DNA of 64,000 nt from Halomonas cupida (GTDB lineage Bacteria; Pseudomonadota; Gammaproteobacteria; Pseudomonadales; Halomonadaceae): contig NZ_FRCA01000001.1 in assembly GCF_900142755.1 (NCBI RefSeq), forward strand, positions 755,281 to 819,280, written 5' to 3'. Within the stretch, counting starts at the first letter, position 1, and the number at the start of each line of letters is the position of its first letter. Shown here piece after piece: positions 43,543-52,836 of this stretch. Both the position numbers and the translations under genes were made by a program. The notes below the pieces were generated by a model. That model was not told where the DNA came from. It did not search any database and was given only the letters and a program-made list of their open reading frames with translations.

Positions 43543-43974
43543 TTACGTGTTCTCCGCACCGCCATTGATGAATGAATAGAGCTCCACATCATCGCGCTGT
43601 TGCCAGCCCATTTCCGCCCAGAAGCGCTTGCCCACCTCATTGGTGTTCAGAATCATCACATGGGATTTGAGTATGCCGACTCGGGCGAGGGCGGCCAGGC
43701 AGCGTTCCACCAGGGCAGAAGCAATACCGGCACGTCGTTGTGACTGCGAGACGGCGAGATGCTGTATATAGCCTCGCTTGCCGTCATGGCCCGCCATGAT
43801 GGTGCCGACAATGACGCCATCCACCTCCGCGACAAGGCTCAGACCGGGATTGCGTTCCAGGTACCTGGCGATGCCTTCGGGGGAATCCGCATCGCGCAGA
43901 CGAACCCCCTCGAGCTCCATCCATAGGTTCAAGGCACCATCGTAGTCATCCATTGTCATCTCGCGGTAGATCAT
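43543..43974 (-). CDS. GNAT-family N-acetyltransferase
   Basis: 143 residues from the start at 43974 (MIYREMTMDDYDGA). Acetyl-CoA site: IQHLAVSQSQRRAGIASALV, followed by ILNTNEVGKRFWAEMGWQQR. Similar to YpeA-type acetyltransferases. Substrate unknown. Confidence 0.88.
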   Translation of the reverse strand: MIYREMTMDDYDGALNLWMELEGVRLRDADSPEGIARYLERNPGLSLVAEVDGVIVGTIMAGHDGKRGYIQHLAVSQSQRRAGIASALVERCLAALARVGILKSHVMILNTNEVGKRFWAEMGWQQRDDVELYSFINGGAENT

Positions 43975-44041
43975 GGGGGCATCCGTACCGTTTTGCTGGA
44001 GGTGGGGGATGGGCAGCAATAGCCTGGTGGAGAACCTGTCG

Positions 44042-44515
44042 TCAAGAACTGCACGCGACCAGACGTTCACGACGAGTGTTGCTCATGTAGATCAGGCACA
44101 GTGCACTGGCCAGCAGGATGATTGCCATGATTCGTGGACCATCCAGTGGCAGACGAGCATTTCCCAGCCAACCGAAGTGGTCAATCATCAGGCTCATCAA
44201 CATCTGTCCCGAGATGACGGCCACAGTGGCTGCGGCAGTCCCGACGCGGGGAATGGCGAACACAATAGCGAGCATATAGATCACGCCAAACAGAGCACCA
44301 GTGAGCTGCCACTTGGGGACGCTGAACAGTGTTGCCTCGTGGTGCGGTTCGAAGAAGAACACCAGCAGAAAGGTGACTACGGCACCCATGGAGAAGGTCA
44401 GCCAGGCGCTGGTCAGCACGCCAACCGTGGAGCCGAGGCGTCCGTTGACGGATGACTGGGCGGCAAGCACAGCGCCGCCCAGCAGCAGAAGTGGATACAT
44501 CAGGGTCAGAAGCAT
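44042..44515 (-). CDS. DUF606/YdcZ-type DMT transporter subunit
   Basis: 157 residues, five hydrophobic segments, with AAQSSVNGRLGSTVGVLTSA and SGQMLMSLMIDHFGWLGNAR, the DUF606 signature. Paired with a paralogue directly upstream; such pairs probably form heterodimeric small-molecule transporters. Confidence 0.85.
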   Translation of the reverse strand: MLLTLMYPLLLLGGAVLAAQSSVNGRLGSTVGVLTSAWLTFSMGAVVTFLLVFFFEPHHEATLFSVPKWQLTGALFGVIYMLAIVFAIPRVGTAAATVAVISGQMLMSLMIDHFGWLGNARLPLDGPRIMAIILLASALCLIYMSNTRRERLVACSS

Positions 44516-44536
44516 CGAAATTCTCCTTATGGGGAT

Positions 44537-44968
44537 TCAGTAGATAAGCCACAGTGCTGCCAGAATCAGCACCAGCGCACCGACCCGGTAGCTATCGACA
44601 GCCCGCCGCTCGCTACCCAGCCAGCCGAAGTGATCGATGACCAGGCTGGCAGCGACCTGGCCACAGAGGATGCCCACCATCGTCATGCCTACGCCGACCA
44701 GGGGGGTGGTGACGGTCAGTACCACGACGTAAACCGGCCCGAGCAGGCCGCCAGTCAACAGCCAGCGGGGCTGGTTGAACAGGATGGAGATCGAGGGGCG
44801 GGCAACGAAGACCATGGCCAGCGACAGCAACAGAGCTCCCACCAGAAAAATCGACAAGGTCGCCGACAAGTGGCCGACCTGTTCTCCCAGGGGCCCCAGA
44901 AGGCCGGCTTCAACCGACAGGCCCATGCCGGCGCACAGCACCAGTATCAAGATCGTGAGTTGTGGCAT
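44537..44968 (-). CDS. DUF606/YdcZ-type DMT transporter subunit, paralogue
   Basis: 143 residues from the ATG at 44968. It shares the layout of its neighbour (GMGLSVEAGLLGPLGEQVGH; CGQVAASLVIDHFGWLGSER), with 21 bases between the genes. The divergent LysR-type regulator begins 86 bases away. Confidence 0.85.
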   Translation of the reverse strand: MPQLTILILVLCAGMGLSVEAGLLGPLGEQVGHLSATLSIFLVGALLLSLAMVFVARPSISILFNQPRWLLTGGLLGPVYVVVLTVTTPLVGVGMTMVGILCGQVAASLVIDHFGWLGSERRAVDSYRVGALVLILAALWLIY

Positions 44969-45054
44969 GTCTGCCTCCGCTTCAGGAAAGCCGACATCCT
45001 GGATTTGTGCTGTAATTGGCACAATACCGATATAAAGCAAAGGTGTGTTGTCTT

Positions 45055-45966
45055 GTGAGCAATGATGTGCAGCTATTGTCGCTGCGGCTTCTTGTCCGAG
45101 TGGCCCATTCCGGCAGTTTTACTGCAGCGGCGCACGACTTCGATCTTCCTCCATCTTCGGTGTCGCGCCGCATCTCGGCATTGGAGCAGACGCTTGGCCA
45201 GCGCTTGCTGTATCGGCATTCTCGTGCCGTCAGGTTGACCGAGGTAGGGCAACGTTATCTCAGCCAGGTAAGCGAGGCCCTGACTCTGCTGGATATGGCT
45301 GCCGACGAAGTCTCCGGGACAGCAAGCGGTCCTCGCGGTGTATTGCGGATCAATGCGCCGGTAGCGTATGGCCGCAAGCACATCGCTCCGTTACTGGAAG
45401 CCTTTCAGTCCAGGTACCCTGAGCTGGAGGTTGAGCTGACGCTGACCGATGCGTTTGTCGATCCAGTACAGGAAGGGGCCGATATGGTGGTACGTATCGG
45501 CATGCTGGAGGATTCGAGTCTGGTGGCACGAGAGTTGTCGCCGCAGCGCTTCGTGATTGCGGCGTCCCCAGGATATCTGGCCCGATACGGGACGCCCGAA
45601 CGCCCCGAAGACCTCGCGGATCATAACTGCCTGGTCTACAAGGGCACTCGGGGAAAGCAGCCCTGGTACGTACGTCGCGAAAGTCACGAGGCATTCCGGG
45701 CTATCGAGGTGCATGGCAACCTGCGCAGCAACAACGCCGAGAGTCTGATTGAAGCTGCAATCAACGACCAGGGCGTGGTGCTCTTTCCCACATGGCTGTT
45801 GCAGGACGCATTGAATGAGCGAATATTGGTACCGATGCTGGAAGGATGGCAGGCTGCCAACCAACCACGCATCGACGGTATTCACCTCATCTTTCCGGAG
45901 AACCGGCTGCGCTCTTCCAAGGTAGGCGCCTTTGTCGACTACCTGCTGGCCCATCACCTCAACTAG
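45055..45966 (+). CDS. LysR-family transcriptional regulator
   Basis: 303 residues from the GTG at 45055; a TTG at 45016 would add 13 residues. Helix-turn-helix: LLVRVAHSGSFTAAAHDFDL, SSVSRRISALEQTLGQRLLY; then the effector domain (RGVLRINAPVAYGRKHIAPLL) of the DsdC/YafC-like subgroup. It is divergent from the DUF606 pair and probably controls it. Confidence 0.9.
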   Translation: MSNDVQLLSLRLLVRVAHSGSFTAAAHDFDLPPSSVSRRISALEQTLGQRLLYRHSRAVRLTEVGQRYLSQVSEALTLLDMAADEVSGTASGPRGVLRINAPVAYGRKHIAPLLEAFQSRYPELEVELTLTDAFVDPVQEGADMVVRIGMLEDSSLVARELSPQRFVIAASPGYLARYGTPERPEDLADHNCLVYKGTRGKQPWYVRRESHEAFRAIEVHGNLRSNNAESLIEAAINDQGVVLFPTWLLQDALNERILVPMLEGWQAANQPRIDGIHLIFPENRLRSSKVGAFVDYLLAHHLN

Positions 45967-46228
45967 GTCGACTGGCTCGCGAAAGTACTCCCTTTTGGGA
46001 ACCATCCAGAGCTCCAAGATTGTCGCCAAGGGGAAGAGGCTGACTTGGTAGGAGAGAGAGGTTCGTATACTGGATTTAGCTATAAATAGTGTATAGATGT
46101 TCTGGTAAAGCATTTGACCTTCCTACGATCAGATAAATTTTTGTCGCGGGAAGAGTGAGTTCATAGCGAAAGATGGATAACAAGCCGAGCCGTGAACCGG
46201 CACCGGCCTGCGTGAGACTATATGTTGT

Positions 46229-46447
46229 TCAGGTGGTATGGCATGGGTTGCAGCAGTAATAGCAACCGTTGATTCTAGTGCCGGGGTGCTGCTGTTTTGC
46301 ATAGGAAACCGCATCATGGCATGTGGCGTGGGCGCCTAGGTTAATCTGATTCTGAAGTTCTGGCATGTAAGAACAACGGGCTGTAGTGCTGTGAACCTCA
46401 TGGTCGCCATTGGATTGAGCATTTTTATTGATAATGAATGCCTGCAT
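46229..46447 (-). CDS. small Cys/His-rich protein
   Basis: 72 residues. The start at 46447 is supported by AAGGA eight bases upstream. The pattern VH....RCSYMP, LG.HATCHDAVSYAKQQ and a terminal GCYYCCNPCHTT gives six cysteines and five histidines; the CxxCC..CH tail resembles a zinc knuckle. It resembles small unnamed proteins of the form C..LP..N...LG....C..AV..AK......GC..CC..CH found in pseudomonads and relatives, so I regard it as a genuine conserved hypothetical. Confidence 0.7.
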   Translation of the reverse strand: MQAFIINKNAQSNGDHEVHSTTARCSYMPELQNQINLGAHATCHDAVSYAKQQHPGTRINGCYYCCNPCHTT

Positions 46448-46789
46448 TTCTATTTTCCTTATGTCATAGGTCTTGTTGTATCGCAATGCGCCGATAAGCG
46501 TTATGGGCGCATCTGCTGCTCTCCCTCGCTAACATCTCCCTGTGTCTCTTTTAGCAGACAATATGATTTTTGTGCAGAATCGAGCTGGTAATTTATTTGT
46601 TGAATTATTTGTGGTTTTGTGATTTTTGGTGGTTTTGTGGCAGTCCCATCCAGGCAGGACGGGGCGGTTTAGAGCTGTCGGATGCCGTAGTCCAAGGTGT
46701 GAGGGCCGAGTAGAGAGCTTGGTATTGGCGCGTCTTGGGCGGGGAGGGAAATTCAACGCACCAAGCTTTTTTGGCGTGCGGGCTTCGCT
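46448..46789. other. AT-rich intergenic stretch
   Basis: No gene is supported in this 342-base region. Its left part should contain the promoter of the Cys/His-rich gene. At 46718-46775 an AGCTTGGT/ACCAAGCT dyad with a 36-base interval is followed by TTTTT and may be a weak terminator-like element. Confidence 0.4.
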
Positions 46790-47731
46790 CTACAAGTTGC
46801 CTGAGTAGGTGGAAAGCTGCTGCGTGGGGCGAAGCCTTCCGGCCGCGTCTGTCAGTGCCCGAGCCAGTATGGTGGCAGGGGAGTCGCGGCGTTCGTCCTT
46901 GCGCAGGGCGACCTGCCAGTCGATATACAGGCCTTTCCTGGTCGCTCTTGCCATACGCAGGCTCTTGTCGTGCTGCCAGGGTTCCAGTACCCAGGTGGGC
47001 ATGATGGTGATACCGACTCCCGCGCGAACGAATTCCACGACCGCTTCTGTGACGCCGGCGCGGATCACCCTCGGTGGCAGCAGTTGGTAGTGACTGAACA
47101 ACTGTTCGTATTCCCGGCCAGGTCCTGGATTGGTGTGGTAGGTGATATAGGTGCTGTCGGCGATCTCTTCCGGCGATAGCCATTCCCGATCTGCCAGGGG
47201 GTGACTGTCGGGCATTACTACCACCATCTCGTCGCGGAACAGCTTCTGGGTGCGAAAGCCGCTCTTGATCGGTGTACCCGAGATGATCGACAGGTCGATG
47301 CTGCCGTTGCGTAGTGCGGTGTAAGGATCCATCGAGACATCCGGAATGATCTCGACGCTGATGCTCGGCTGTTCGGCCATGAACCCTTTCAGAAAGCGGG
47401 GCAACCAGTGGTAGCTGCCGTAGGCCTCGTTGCCGATTCTCACCACGTGCTCGATGCCGACCGATAGCTTGTTGATGTCGTTCTCTGCCCGTTCCAACTC
47501 CCCCAGCACCACCTTCGCTGATTGCAGCAGCCTTTTGCCGGCGCTGGTCGGGATCAGCTTCTTGTGCTTGCGATAGAACAGCTCGGTATTGAGCAGTCGC
47601 TCGGCCTCACGGATGCGGTGACTCAACGCCGACTGGGTGAGTCCGATCTGGCTGGCAGCCTCCGAGACGCTGCCGGTGGTGGCAATAGCCAGGATCATCT
47701 GTAGGTGGCGAGTGCTGATACGAGCGTGCAT
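46790..47731 (-). CDS. LysR-family regulator of the kynurenine operon
   Basis: 313 residues. Helix-turn-helix IATTGSVSEAASQIGLTQSALSHRIREAERLL; MetR-like effector domain (NEAYGSYHWLPRFLKGF, VRAGVGITIMPTWVLEPW). It is divergent from kynA with a 114-base gap, so it likely controls tryptophan catabolism, with tryptophan or kynurenine as the expected effector. Confidence 0.88.
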   Translation of the reverse strand: MHARISTRHLQMILAIATTGSVSEAASQIGLTQSALSHRIREAERLLNTELFYRKHKKLIPTSAGKRLLQSAKVVLGELERAENDINKLSVGIEHVVRIGNEAYGSYHWLPRFLKGFMAEQPSISVEIIPDVSMDPYTALRNGSIDLSIISGTPIKSGFRTQKLFRDEMVVVMPDSHPLADREWLSPEEIADSTYITYHTNPGPGREYEQLFSHYQLLPPRVIRAGVTEAVVEFVRAGVGITIMPTWVLEPWQHDKSLRMARATRKGLYIDWQVALRKDERRDSPATILARALTDAAGRLRPTQQLSTYSGNL

Positions 47732-47845
47732 TGAGTATGTATAAAATTAATTGATATTGGGATTTTTATGAAATTTACACGCTAAAAACTGCTGCGTAAA
47801 CTTTGAGTTAGTCGATAACTTAGCCAATAACAACAATGGTGGTGA

Positions 47846-48691
47846 ATGATGACAGGCCAAGGTAGACAACAGGTCAATCTTGATGACGAGAAGGTCCACT
47901 GGGACCAGGACATGAGCTATGGCCAGTACCTCTCGCTGGAGCCGCTGCTGGCCTGCCAGAAGACGGTGTCGGGTGAGCACGACGAGATGCTGTTCATCGT
48001 CATCCATCAGGTGTCCGAACTGTGGATGAAGCTCTGCCTGCACGAGGCCTATGGCGCGGTCGACCATATTCGCCAGGATCACCTGCGTCCGGCGTTCAAG
48101 ATGTTGACCCGGGTGGCGCGAATCCAGGAGCAGATGATTCAGGCCTGGGAAGTGCTGGTGACGATGACGCCGGCCGATTACGCCAGTTTTCGCGACCAGC
48201 TCGGCCAGAGCTCGGGCTTTCAGTCGTACCAGTATCGCGAGCTGGAGTTCCTGCTCGGCAACAAGAATGCGCGCATGATCGAAGCGCACCGAGGCCATCC
48301 GCAACACTACGAATATCTGCAATCGGTGTTGAAGGCGCCGAGTCTCTACGATGTCACGTTGCAGCTCCTCAGTAAGCGCGGCTTTGCGATTCCCGACAGT
48401 CACCTGAAGCGCGACTGGGCTGAACCCTACGTTGCCAGTCCCGAGGTCGAGGCAGCCTGGTCGGAGATCTATCACCACACCGACAGGCACTGGGACCTCT
48501 ATGAGCTGGCGGAAAAGCTGGTCGATATCGAGTTCAACTTCCAGCGCTGGCGATTCAATCATATGAAAACCGTCGAGCGAATCATCGGCTACCGCCGCGG
48601 TACCGGTGGCACTGCCGGCGTGAACTATCTGGTCAAGGCACTGGACCTGCAGTTCTTCCCGGAACTGTGGTCCGTGCGAACGTCCATCTGA
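47846..48691 (+). CDS. kynA: tryptophan 2,3-dioxygenase
   Basis: 281 residues; tandem ATGs at 47846 and 47849. The haem enzyme opens the indole ring of L-tryptophan to N-formylkynurenine. Signature: MLFIVIHQVSELWMKLCLHE, SGFQSYQYRELEFLLGNKN and the haem-ligand histidine in WRFNHMKTVERIIG. First gene of kynA-kynB-kynU. Confidence 0.97.
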   Translation: MMTGQGRQQVNLDDEKVHWDQDMSYGQYLSLEPLLACQKTVSGEHDEMLFIVIHQVSELWMKLCLHEAYGAVDHIRQDHLRPAFKMLTRVARIQEQMIQAWEVLVTMTPADYASFRDQLGQSSGFQSYQYRELEFLLGNKNARMIEAHRGHPQHYEYLQSVLKAPSLYDVTLQLLSKRGFAIPDSHLKRDWAEPYVASPEVEAAWSEIYHHTDRHWDLYELAEKLVDIEFNFQRWRFNHMKTVERIIGYRRGTGGTAGVNYLVKALDLQFFPELWSVRTSI

Positions 48692-48700
48692 GGATCTGTC

Positions 48701-49330
48701 ATGAGTCGCATCTGGGATATTTCACAGACGCTACGCCAGGGCTTGCCGGTGTGGCCCGGCGATACGCCTTTCGATTCCTCGCCGCACTGGGTGATGGATG
48801 ACAACTGTCCGGTCAATGTCGGGCGCTTCCAGCTCTCGGCCCATTCCGGCACTCACGCTGACGCACCGCTGCACTATGACGGTTCCGGTCAGGCCATTGC
48901 CGAGGTGCCGCTTGAGGCCTACATCGGACCTTGTGTGTTGCTCGACGTTGTTTCGACCTCAGGGCGGGTAGAACCCGAGGACATCATCGACCAGTTGCCG
49001 GAGCGGGTGGAGCGCGTCCTGCTGCGGACTACTGCGCAGTTCCCGCATGACGCCTGGGTCGAGGATTTCACCACTGTCTCGGCTGATGCCATCGAGCTCA
49101 TGGCCTCTCGTGGTGCTCGACTGATCGGTACCGATAGCCCATCGCTGGATCCGCAGCAATCGAAGACGCTTGACGCGCACCGGGCGGTGAACCGCAATCG
49201 CATGGCGATTCTCGAAGGCCTGGTGCTGGAAGGGGTGCCCGCGGGCACCTACGAATTGATCGCACCGCCACTGAAACTGGATAACCTCGACGCCTCACCT
49301 GTACGAGCCCTGCTGAGGAGCATTGGATAA
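48701..49330 (+). CDS. kynB: kynurenine formamidase
   Basis: 209 residues. The cyclase-family metal motif HSGTHADAPLHYD is present, with LLDVVSTSG and TDSPSLDPQQSKTLDAHR. It removes formate from N-formylkynurenine. Starts 9 bases after kynA; stop overlaps the kynU start (TAATG). Confidence 0.96.
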   Translation: MSRIWDISQTLRQGLPVWPGDTPFDSSPHWVMDDNCPVNVGRFQLSAHSGTHADAPLHYDGSGQAIAEVPLEAYIGPCVLLDVVSTSGRVEPEDIIDQLPERVERVLLRTTAQFPHDAWVEDFTTVSADAIELMASRGARLIGTDSPSLDPQQSKTLDAHRAVNRNRMAILEGLVLEGVPAGTYELIAPPLKLDNLDASPVRALLRSIG

Positions 49331-50571
49331 TGGACACATTGACGCGCGACGTTTTCGTCGAGTTGGACCGGCAGGACTCTCTGGCCGGATTTCGGAATCA
49401 GTTCGAGCTTCCGGCTGGGCATATCTACCTCAACGGCAATTCCCTCGGTGTACTACCGAAAGCCGCAAAGGCGCGAGCCCGTGAGGTGGTCGATCAGGAG
49501 TGGGGACAGGGGCTGATTCGCAGTTGGAACAGCGCCGACTGGATCAATCTGCCGCGGCGAGTGGGTGACAGGATCGCCGGGCTGATCGGCGCGGAGGCGG
49601 GCGAGGTCGCCGTGGCTGATTCCACGTCGGTCAACCTTTTCAAGCTGGCGGCAGCGGCGGTAAAGCTGCGTCCTGGCCGCAGCAGGATTCTATCGGAGCC
49701 GGGCAACTTTCCCACCGACCTCTATATCCTGCAGGGGCTCGAGACGTTCCTCGACGGCAAGGTGCAACTGAACACGGTCGATCGCGATGAGATACTCGCG
49801 GCGATGGATGAAGACACGGTCCTCGTCGTGCTGACTCATGTTCATTACAAGAGTGGTGCGCTGTTTGATATGGCAGCAATCACTCGACGTGCCCACGAGG
49901 TAGGGGCCCTGGTGCTCTGGGACCTGAGCCACAGCACCGGTGCCGTGCCGGTGGCGCTGAACGAGGCCAACGTCGATTTCGCCATCGGCTGTGGCTACAA
50001 GTACCTCAATGGTGGCCCCGGCGCACCAGGCTTCCTGTTCGTTGCCGAGCGCCACCAGGCCGAGTTGCAACAGCCACTCAGCGGTTGGTTTGGCCATGCA
50101 AATCCGTTTGCGATGCGTGATGATTATGAGCCTGCCGAGGGCATCAAGCGCATGCTTTGCGGCACGACGCCGGTACTCGGAGCCAGCCTGCTCGAGGTGG
50201 GCGTGGACATCATGGCGTCGGCTGATATGAGCTTGATCCGCGACAAGTCGCTCAGAATGGGCGAGCTCTTCATCGAGCTGGCGGGGCAGCGCCTCTCCGA
50301 GTATGGCTTTGGCATTGCCTCGTCAAAAGACCCAGCACAGCGAGGTAGTCAGGTCTCGCTGACCCATGAACAGGGTTATTCCATCATGCAGGCGCTGATT
50401 TCGCGCCACATCATCGGCGACTTCCGCGCGCCGGATATCCTTCGTTTCGGCTTCGCGCCCCTCTACGTCCGCTACGTCGATCTCTGGGATTGCGTCGAGG
50501 CCATGGCCGAGATCATGGCGAATGGTGAGTGGGATCGCGCTGAGTACAGAAAACGTACCGCCGTCACCTGA
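49330..50571 (+). CDS. kynU: kynureninase
   Basis: 413 residues. PLP enzyme cleaving kynurenine to anthranilate and alanine. Motifs: HIYLNGNSLGVLPK, the LWDLSHSTGAVPV aspartate and GCGYKYLNGGPGAPGF with the PLP lysine near residue 224. Translationally coupled to kynB. Confidence 0.97.
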   Translation: MDTLTRDVFVELDRQDSLAGFRNQFELPAGHIYLNGNSLGVLPKAAKARAREVVDQEWGQGLIRSWNSADWINLPRRVGDRIAGLIGAEAGEVAVADSTSVNLFKLAAAAVKLRPGRSRILSEPGNFPTDLYILQGLETFLDGKVQLNTVDRDEILAAMDEDTVLVVLTHVHYKSGALFDMAAITRRAHEVGALVLWDLSHSTGAVPVALNEANVDFAIGCGYKYLNGGPGAPGFLFVAERHQAELQQPLSGWFGHANPFAMRDDYEPAEGIKRMLCGTTPVLGASLLEVGVDIMASADMSLIRDKSLRMGELFIELAGQRLSEYGFGIASSKDPAQRGSQVSLTHEQGYSIMQALISRHIIGDFRAPDILRFGFAPLYVRYVDLWDCVEAMAEIMANGEWDRAEYRKRTAVT

Positions 50572-50584
50572 ACCGCCGTCAGCT

Positions 50585-50980
50585 GAAGAAAGGGGCTGGC
50601 GGACCGGGATCCCCGGTTGCCTCGAGGTATCTGGATGGTTTTCAGGATGGTGCCTGTCGCGGATCAAGGCAGGGCTGATGACATCGGGCGGTATCTGGCT
50701 GTTGAGTCTGGGGTCGGTCTTCTCGTTCAACATCTGGCAACAGCATCAGGTATTCGGCAAGAACTTCCTTGAAGTGCTGGATTATCTCACCAGTGGTTGG
50801 GTCATGCCGCTGAGCGGTCTGGCGATGGCTGTGTTCACCGGCTGGGTGATGAGCCACGCGGCGACTCGTGACGAACTCGGCGATGGCCTCGGTTATCGGA
50901 TCTGGTGTCTGCTGATTCGCTATGTGGTACCGGTGGGTATCGTGGCCATCTTCCTTCACGCCATCGGAGTGCCGGGGTAA
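50585..50980 (+). pseudogene. C-terminal remnant of an NSS-family sodium-dependent transporter
   Basis: The open frame at the end of the kyn operon encodes LSRIKAGLMTSGGIWLLSLG, SVFSFNIW, FLEVLDYLTSGWVMPLSGL and VFTGWVMSH, which match the last transmembrane segments of the neurotransmitter:sodium symporter family. About 320 upstream residues expected of the family are absent; kynU lies there instead. The frame can start at an ATG inside kynU (50522), so a truncated membrane peptide could still be made. In related operons an NSS gene for tryptophan uptake would be expected at this spot; here it appears to have been deleted. Confidence 0.75.
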
Positions 50981-51004
50981 GCAACAGGGGTAGGTGTTGG
51001 ATCG

Positions 51005-51034
51005 GGCCGCCTTGATAGTGGCGGCCTGTCTTTA
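51005..51034 (+). terminator. intrinsic terminator of the kyn operon
   Basis: GGCCGCC (51005-51011) pairs perfectly with GGCGGCC (51020-51026) over an 8-base loop, followed by TGTCTTTAT. Confidence 0.85.
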
Positions 51035-51092
51035 TATCGCTCTGGTCGACGACTTTGACGAGATGCTTACAACGCCTTCTTCAATGTAGTTC

Positions 51093-51767
51093 TCATGCGG
51101 GATCAATGGTCAGGAGCAACCGCTTTTGCCCGCTGGAGAGCTCGGGACTGCGGTGAACCAGAGCGTGTTCCTCGTTGCCGACCCAGCCACTGCCCTTGAG
51201 TAGGGCGATATCACCCGGTTGGAGTCGTTGGATAGCGCCCCGGTCAGCCAGAATCTCGGGCTTGTCTGCTCCTGGAGCTCCCAACCCAGCGCGGTTGACG
51301 GCGGATTCCGGTAACCACTCGCTGCCGGGCCCGGAGTAGGTTGTAACCAGACGCACGGGAAGGTTGTCGCAGTGGAAGCGCGGACACATTGCCGCGTCCA
51401 ACAATCGTAGGCGTATCCCGACGGTATCGGTATCAAAGAGATAGGCCATAGCTTCTGCCAACAGCTGAATATCCTCGACCAGCGGCTCTGCGGCCTTTGG
51501 AACTGGCAGCTTGCGGACCAGGTCAGCGCGTAGTTCGTCATCCGGCTTCCCGAGCCAGGAAAGTTGCCATGCGCGCTCCACCTGGCACTGAGCCTGAATG
51601 CTGATCCTCAAGGAGGCGGACAGATTTCGGTGCATTACAGCGAGGTTGATGTTGTCGTCGAAGATCCGCGGCAGCACCGAGATTTCGCTACCTGTGGCCC
51701 AATGTGAGGCGCGGTTTTCGCTGTGACTGGTCCTGGACGAAGGCGAGAGTGTGGGCATCGGCACCAA
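51093..51767 (-). CDS. DUF1826 protein, probable Zur-regulon member
   Basis: 224 residues. Conserved DUF1826 blocks: CPRFHCDNLPVRLVTTYSGP, GSEWLPESAVNRAGLG and HALVHRSPELS near the C-terminus, with histidines and a cysteine suited to metal binding. Members of this family often sit with COG0523 GTPases in zinc-starvation regulons; no such GTPase is adjacent here. A Zur-like box lies 24 bases upstream of the start. Confidence 0.85.
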   Translation of the reverse strand: MVPMPTLSPSSRTSHSENRASHWATGSEISVLPRIFDDNINLAVMHRNLSASLRISIQAQCQVERAWQLSWLGKPDDELRADLVRKLPVPKAAEPLVEDIQLLAEAMAYLFDTDTVGIRLRLLDAAMCPRFHCDNLPVRLVTTYSGPGSEWLPESAVNRAGLGAPGADKPEILADRGAIQRLQPGDIALLKGSGWVGNEEHALVHRSPELSSGQKRLLLTIDPA

Positions 51768-52114
51768 TGGAGCTCCATTGTGATAAAAATGTTATGTTAT
51801 AACGTACATTCTGATCTATGTGAAGCGCCGTGGTGAACTCGGTTGCTGACTGTGCCCCCACCTCTCTCGGGTTCCCTCCAGCCCCCTTGGGCGCTTCGGG
51901 ACGAATGAAACTATCCGGAAAGTATCCTGCTCACCAGTTTGGGAATTTTCCTGATGGGTTTGAGGATGCTTCCGATGAGGGGTGTTTTCGTCCTGTGCAA
52001 TGATGCAGGAGGGATGAAATATGATGAATCTCTATATGTAAGCATCTTGCTGTCCTGCCTGTTATGTGTCGTTGCAGGTTTGCATGGAGAGTTCGTCTTA
52101 CCATGAGGTGATAC
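51768..52114. other. divergent intergenic region, DUF1826 gene / response regulator
   Basis: Contains the Zur-like box at 51791-51803 and otherwise no gene. The right half is AT-rich and holds the leader of the response-regulator gene, with GAGGTGAT at 52105-52112 as its binding site. Confidence 0.5.
51791..51803. promoter_or_regulatory. Zur-like operator
   Basis: GTTATGTTATAAC matches the core GTTATAnTATAAC of gammaproteobacterial Zur boxes at 11 of 13 positions and sits in the promoter of the DUF1826 gene. Confidence 0.65.
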
Positions 52115-52790
52115 ATGCTCGATAGAAAAGTACCGCGCATATTGATCATCGATAGGCACCCTGTCGTCTTCGAGGGATTGTCGCTATATTTGTCATCCCT
52201 TGAATATATGGTTCTAGGGGGTGTGACAAATACAAGAGAGGCGAGAGAATGTATAGGAGCTCAGGCCCCAGATGTGGTGATTCTTGATATCGATCTTGTT
52301 GATGGGGACGGGATCGATCTGGTTCACGGTTTTTCGGAAAGTAGAGACCGCCCCGATTTTCTGGTGTTCAGTGCCCAGCCGACAAAGTACTATGCGATTC
52401 GTAGTCTGGCGGCCGGAGCATCCGGCTTTGTCAGCAAGAGCGACGATATTTCAAAAGTTGCTCAAGCACTGGCGGCTATCGGTGATGGCTACTCATATTT
52501 TCCAGAGGGCACCCGGAGGCATGGTAAGAATATCCTGTCGGATCAGCAGATGATTGAAGCGCTGACTGATAGAGAAATCGCCGCCTTCAAGGTGTTTGCA
52601 CAAGAGGGTGGTAGGCAACATGCACAGGATGCTTCGGGTGCCAGTAGACGTAGTTTCAGTGCTGTAAAACCAATTCTTTACAGGAAGCTTGGTGTGTCCA
52701 GTGTAGTTGAGCTGGTTGATCTGGCCAGACGTAATGGGTTTCATGATCCCCGTCCCCTGTCGCTATACCGAGTTTCCGGTTCATCGATAA
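52115..52790 (+). pseudogene. LuxR-type response regulator with frameshifted DNA-binding domain
   Basis: The receiver domain (residues 1-125) looks intact: phosphoacceptor aspartate in VVILDIDLVDGDG and the conserved lysine in GFVSKSDD. The LuxR helix-turn-helix begins normally (LTDREIAAFKVFAQ) and ends normally (LYRKLGVSSVVELVDLARRN). Between them the in-frame reading is nonsense, but the +1 frame at 52617-52658 reads NMHRMLRVPVDVVS, as expected for a recognition helix. Two compensating shifts are implied. After RRNG a third shift to the +1 frame would give a stop at 52788-52790; in frame 0 the protein runs on antisense through the diguanylate cyclase gene to 53155. Real decay or sequencing error is possible. 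Binding site GAGGTGAT supports the start. Confidence 0.7.
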
Positions 52791-52836
52791 ATGCCTGTAG
52801 ATGCTGGTCCGGAAGAGGCTCACGCTGGGGGGCGAG

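Noticed and set aside
46391..46591. 66-codon plus-strand frame opposite the Cys/His-rich gene
   Set aside because: No ribosome binding site, no pattern, and overlaps the better-supported minus-strand gene and its promoter.
47747..48562. 271-codon minus-strand open frame inside kynA
   Set aside because: Antisense shadow of tryptophan 2,3-dioxygenase.
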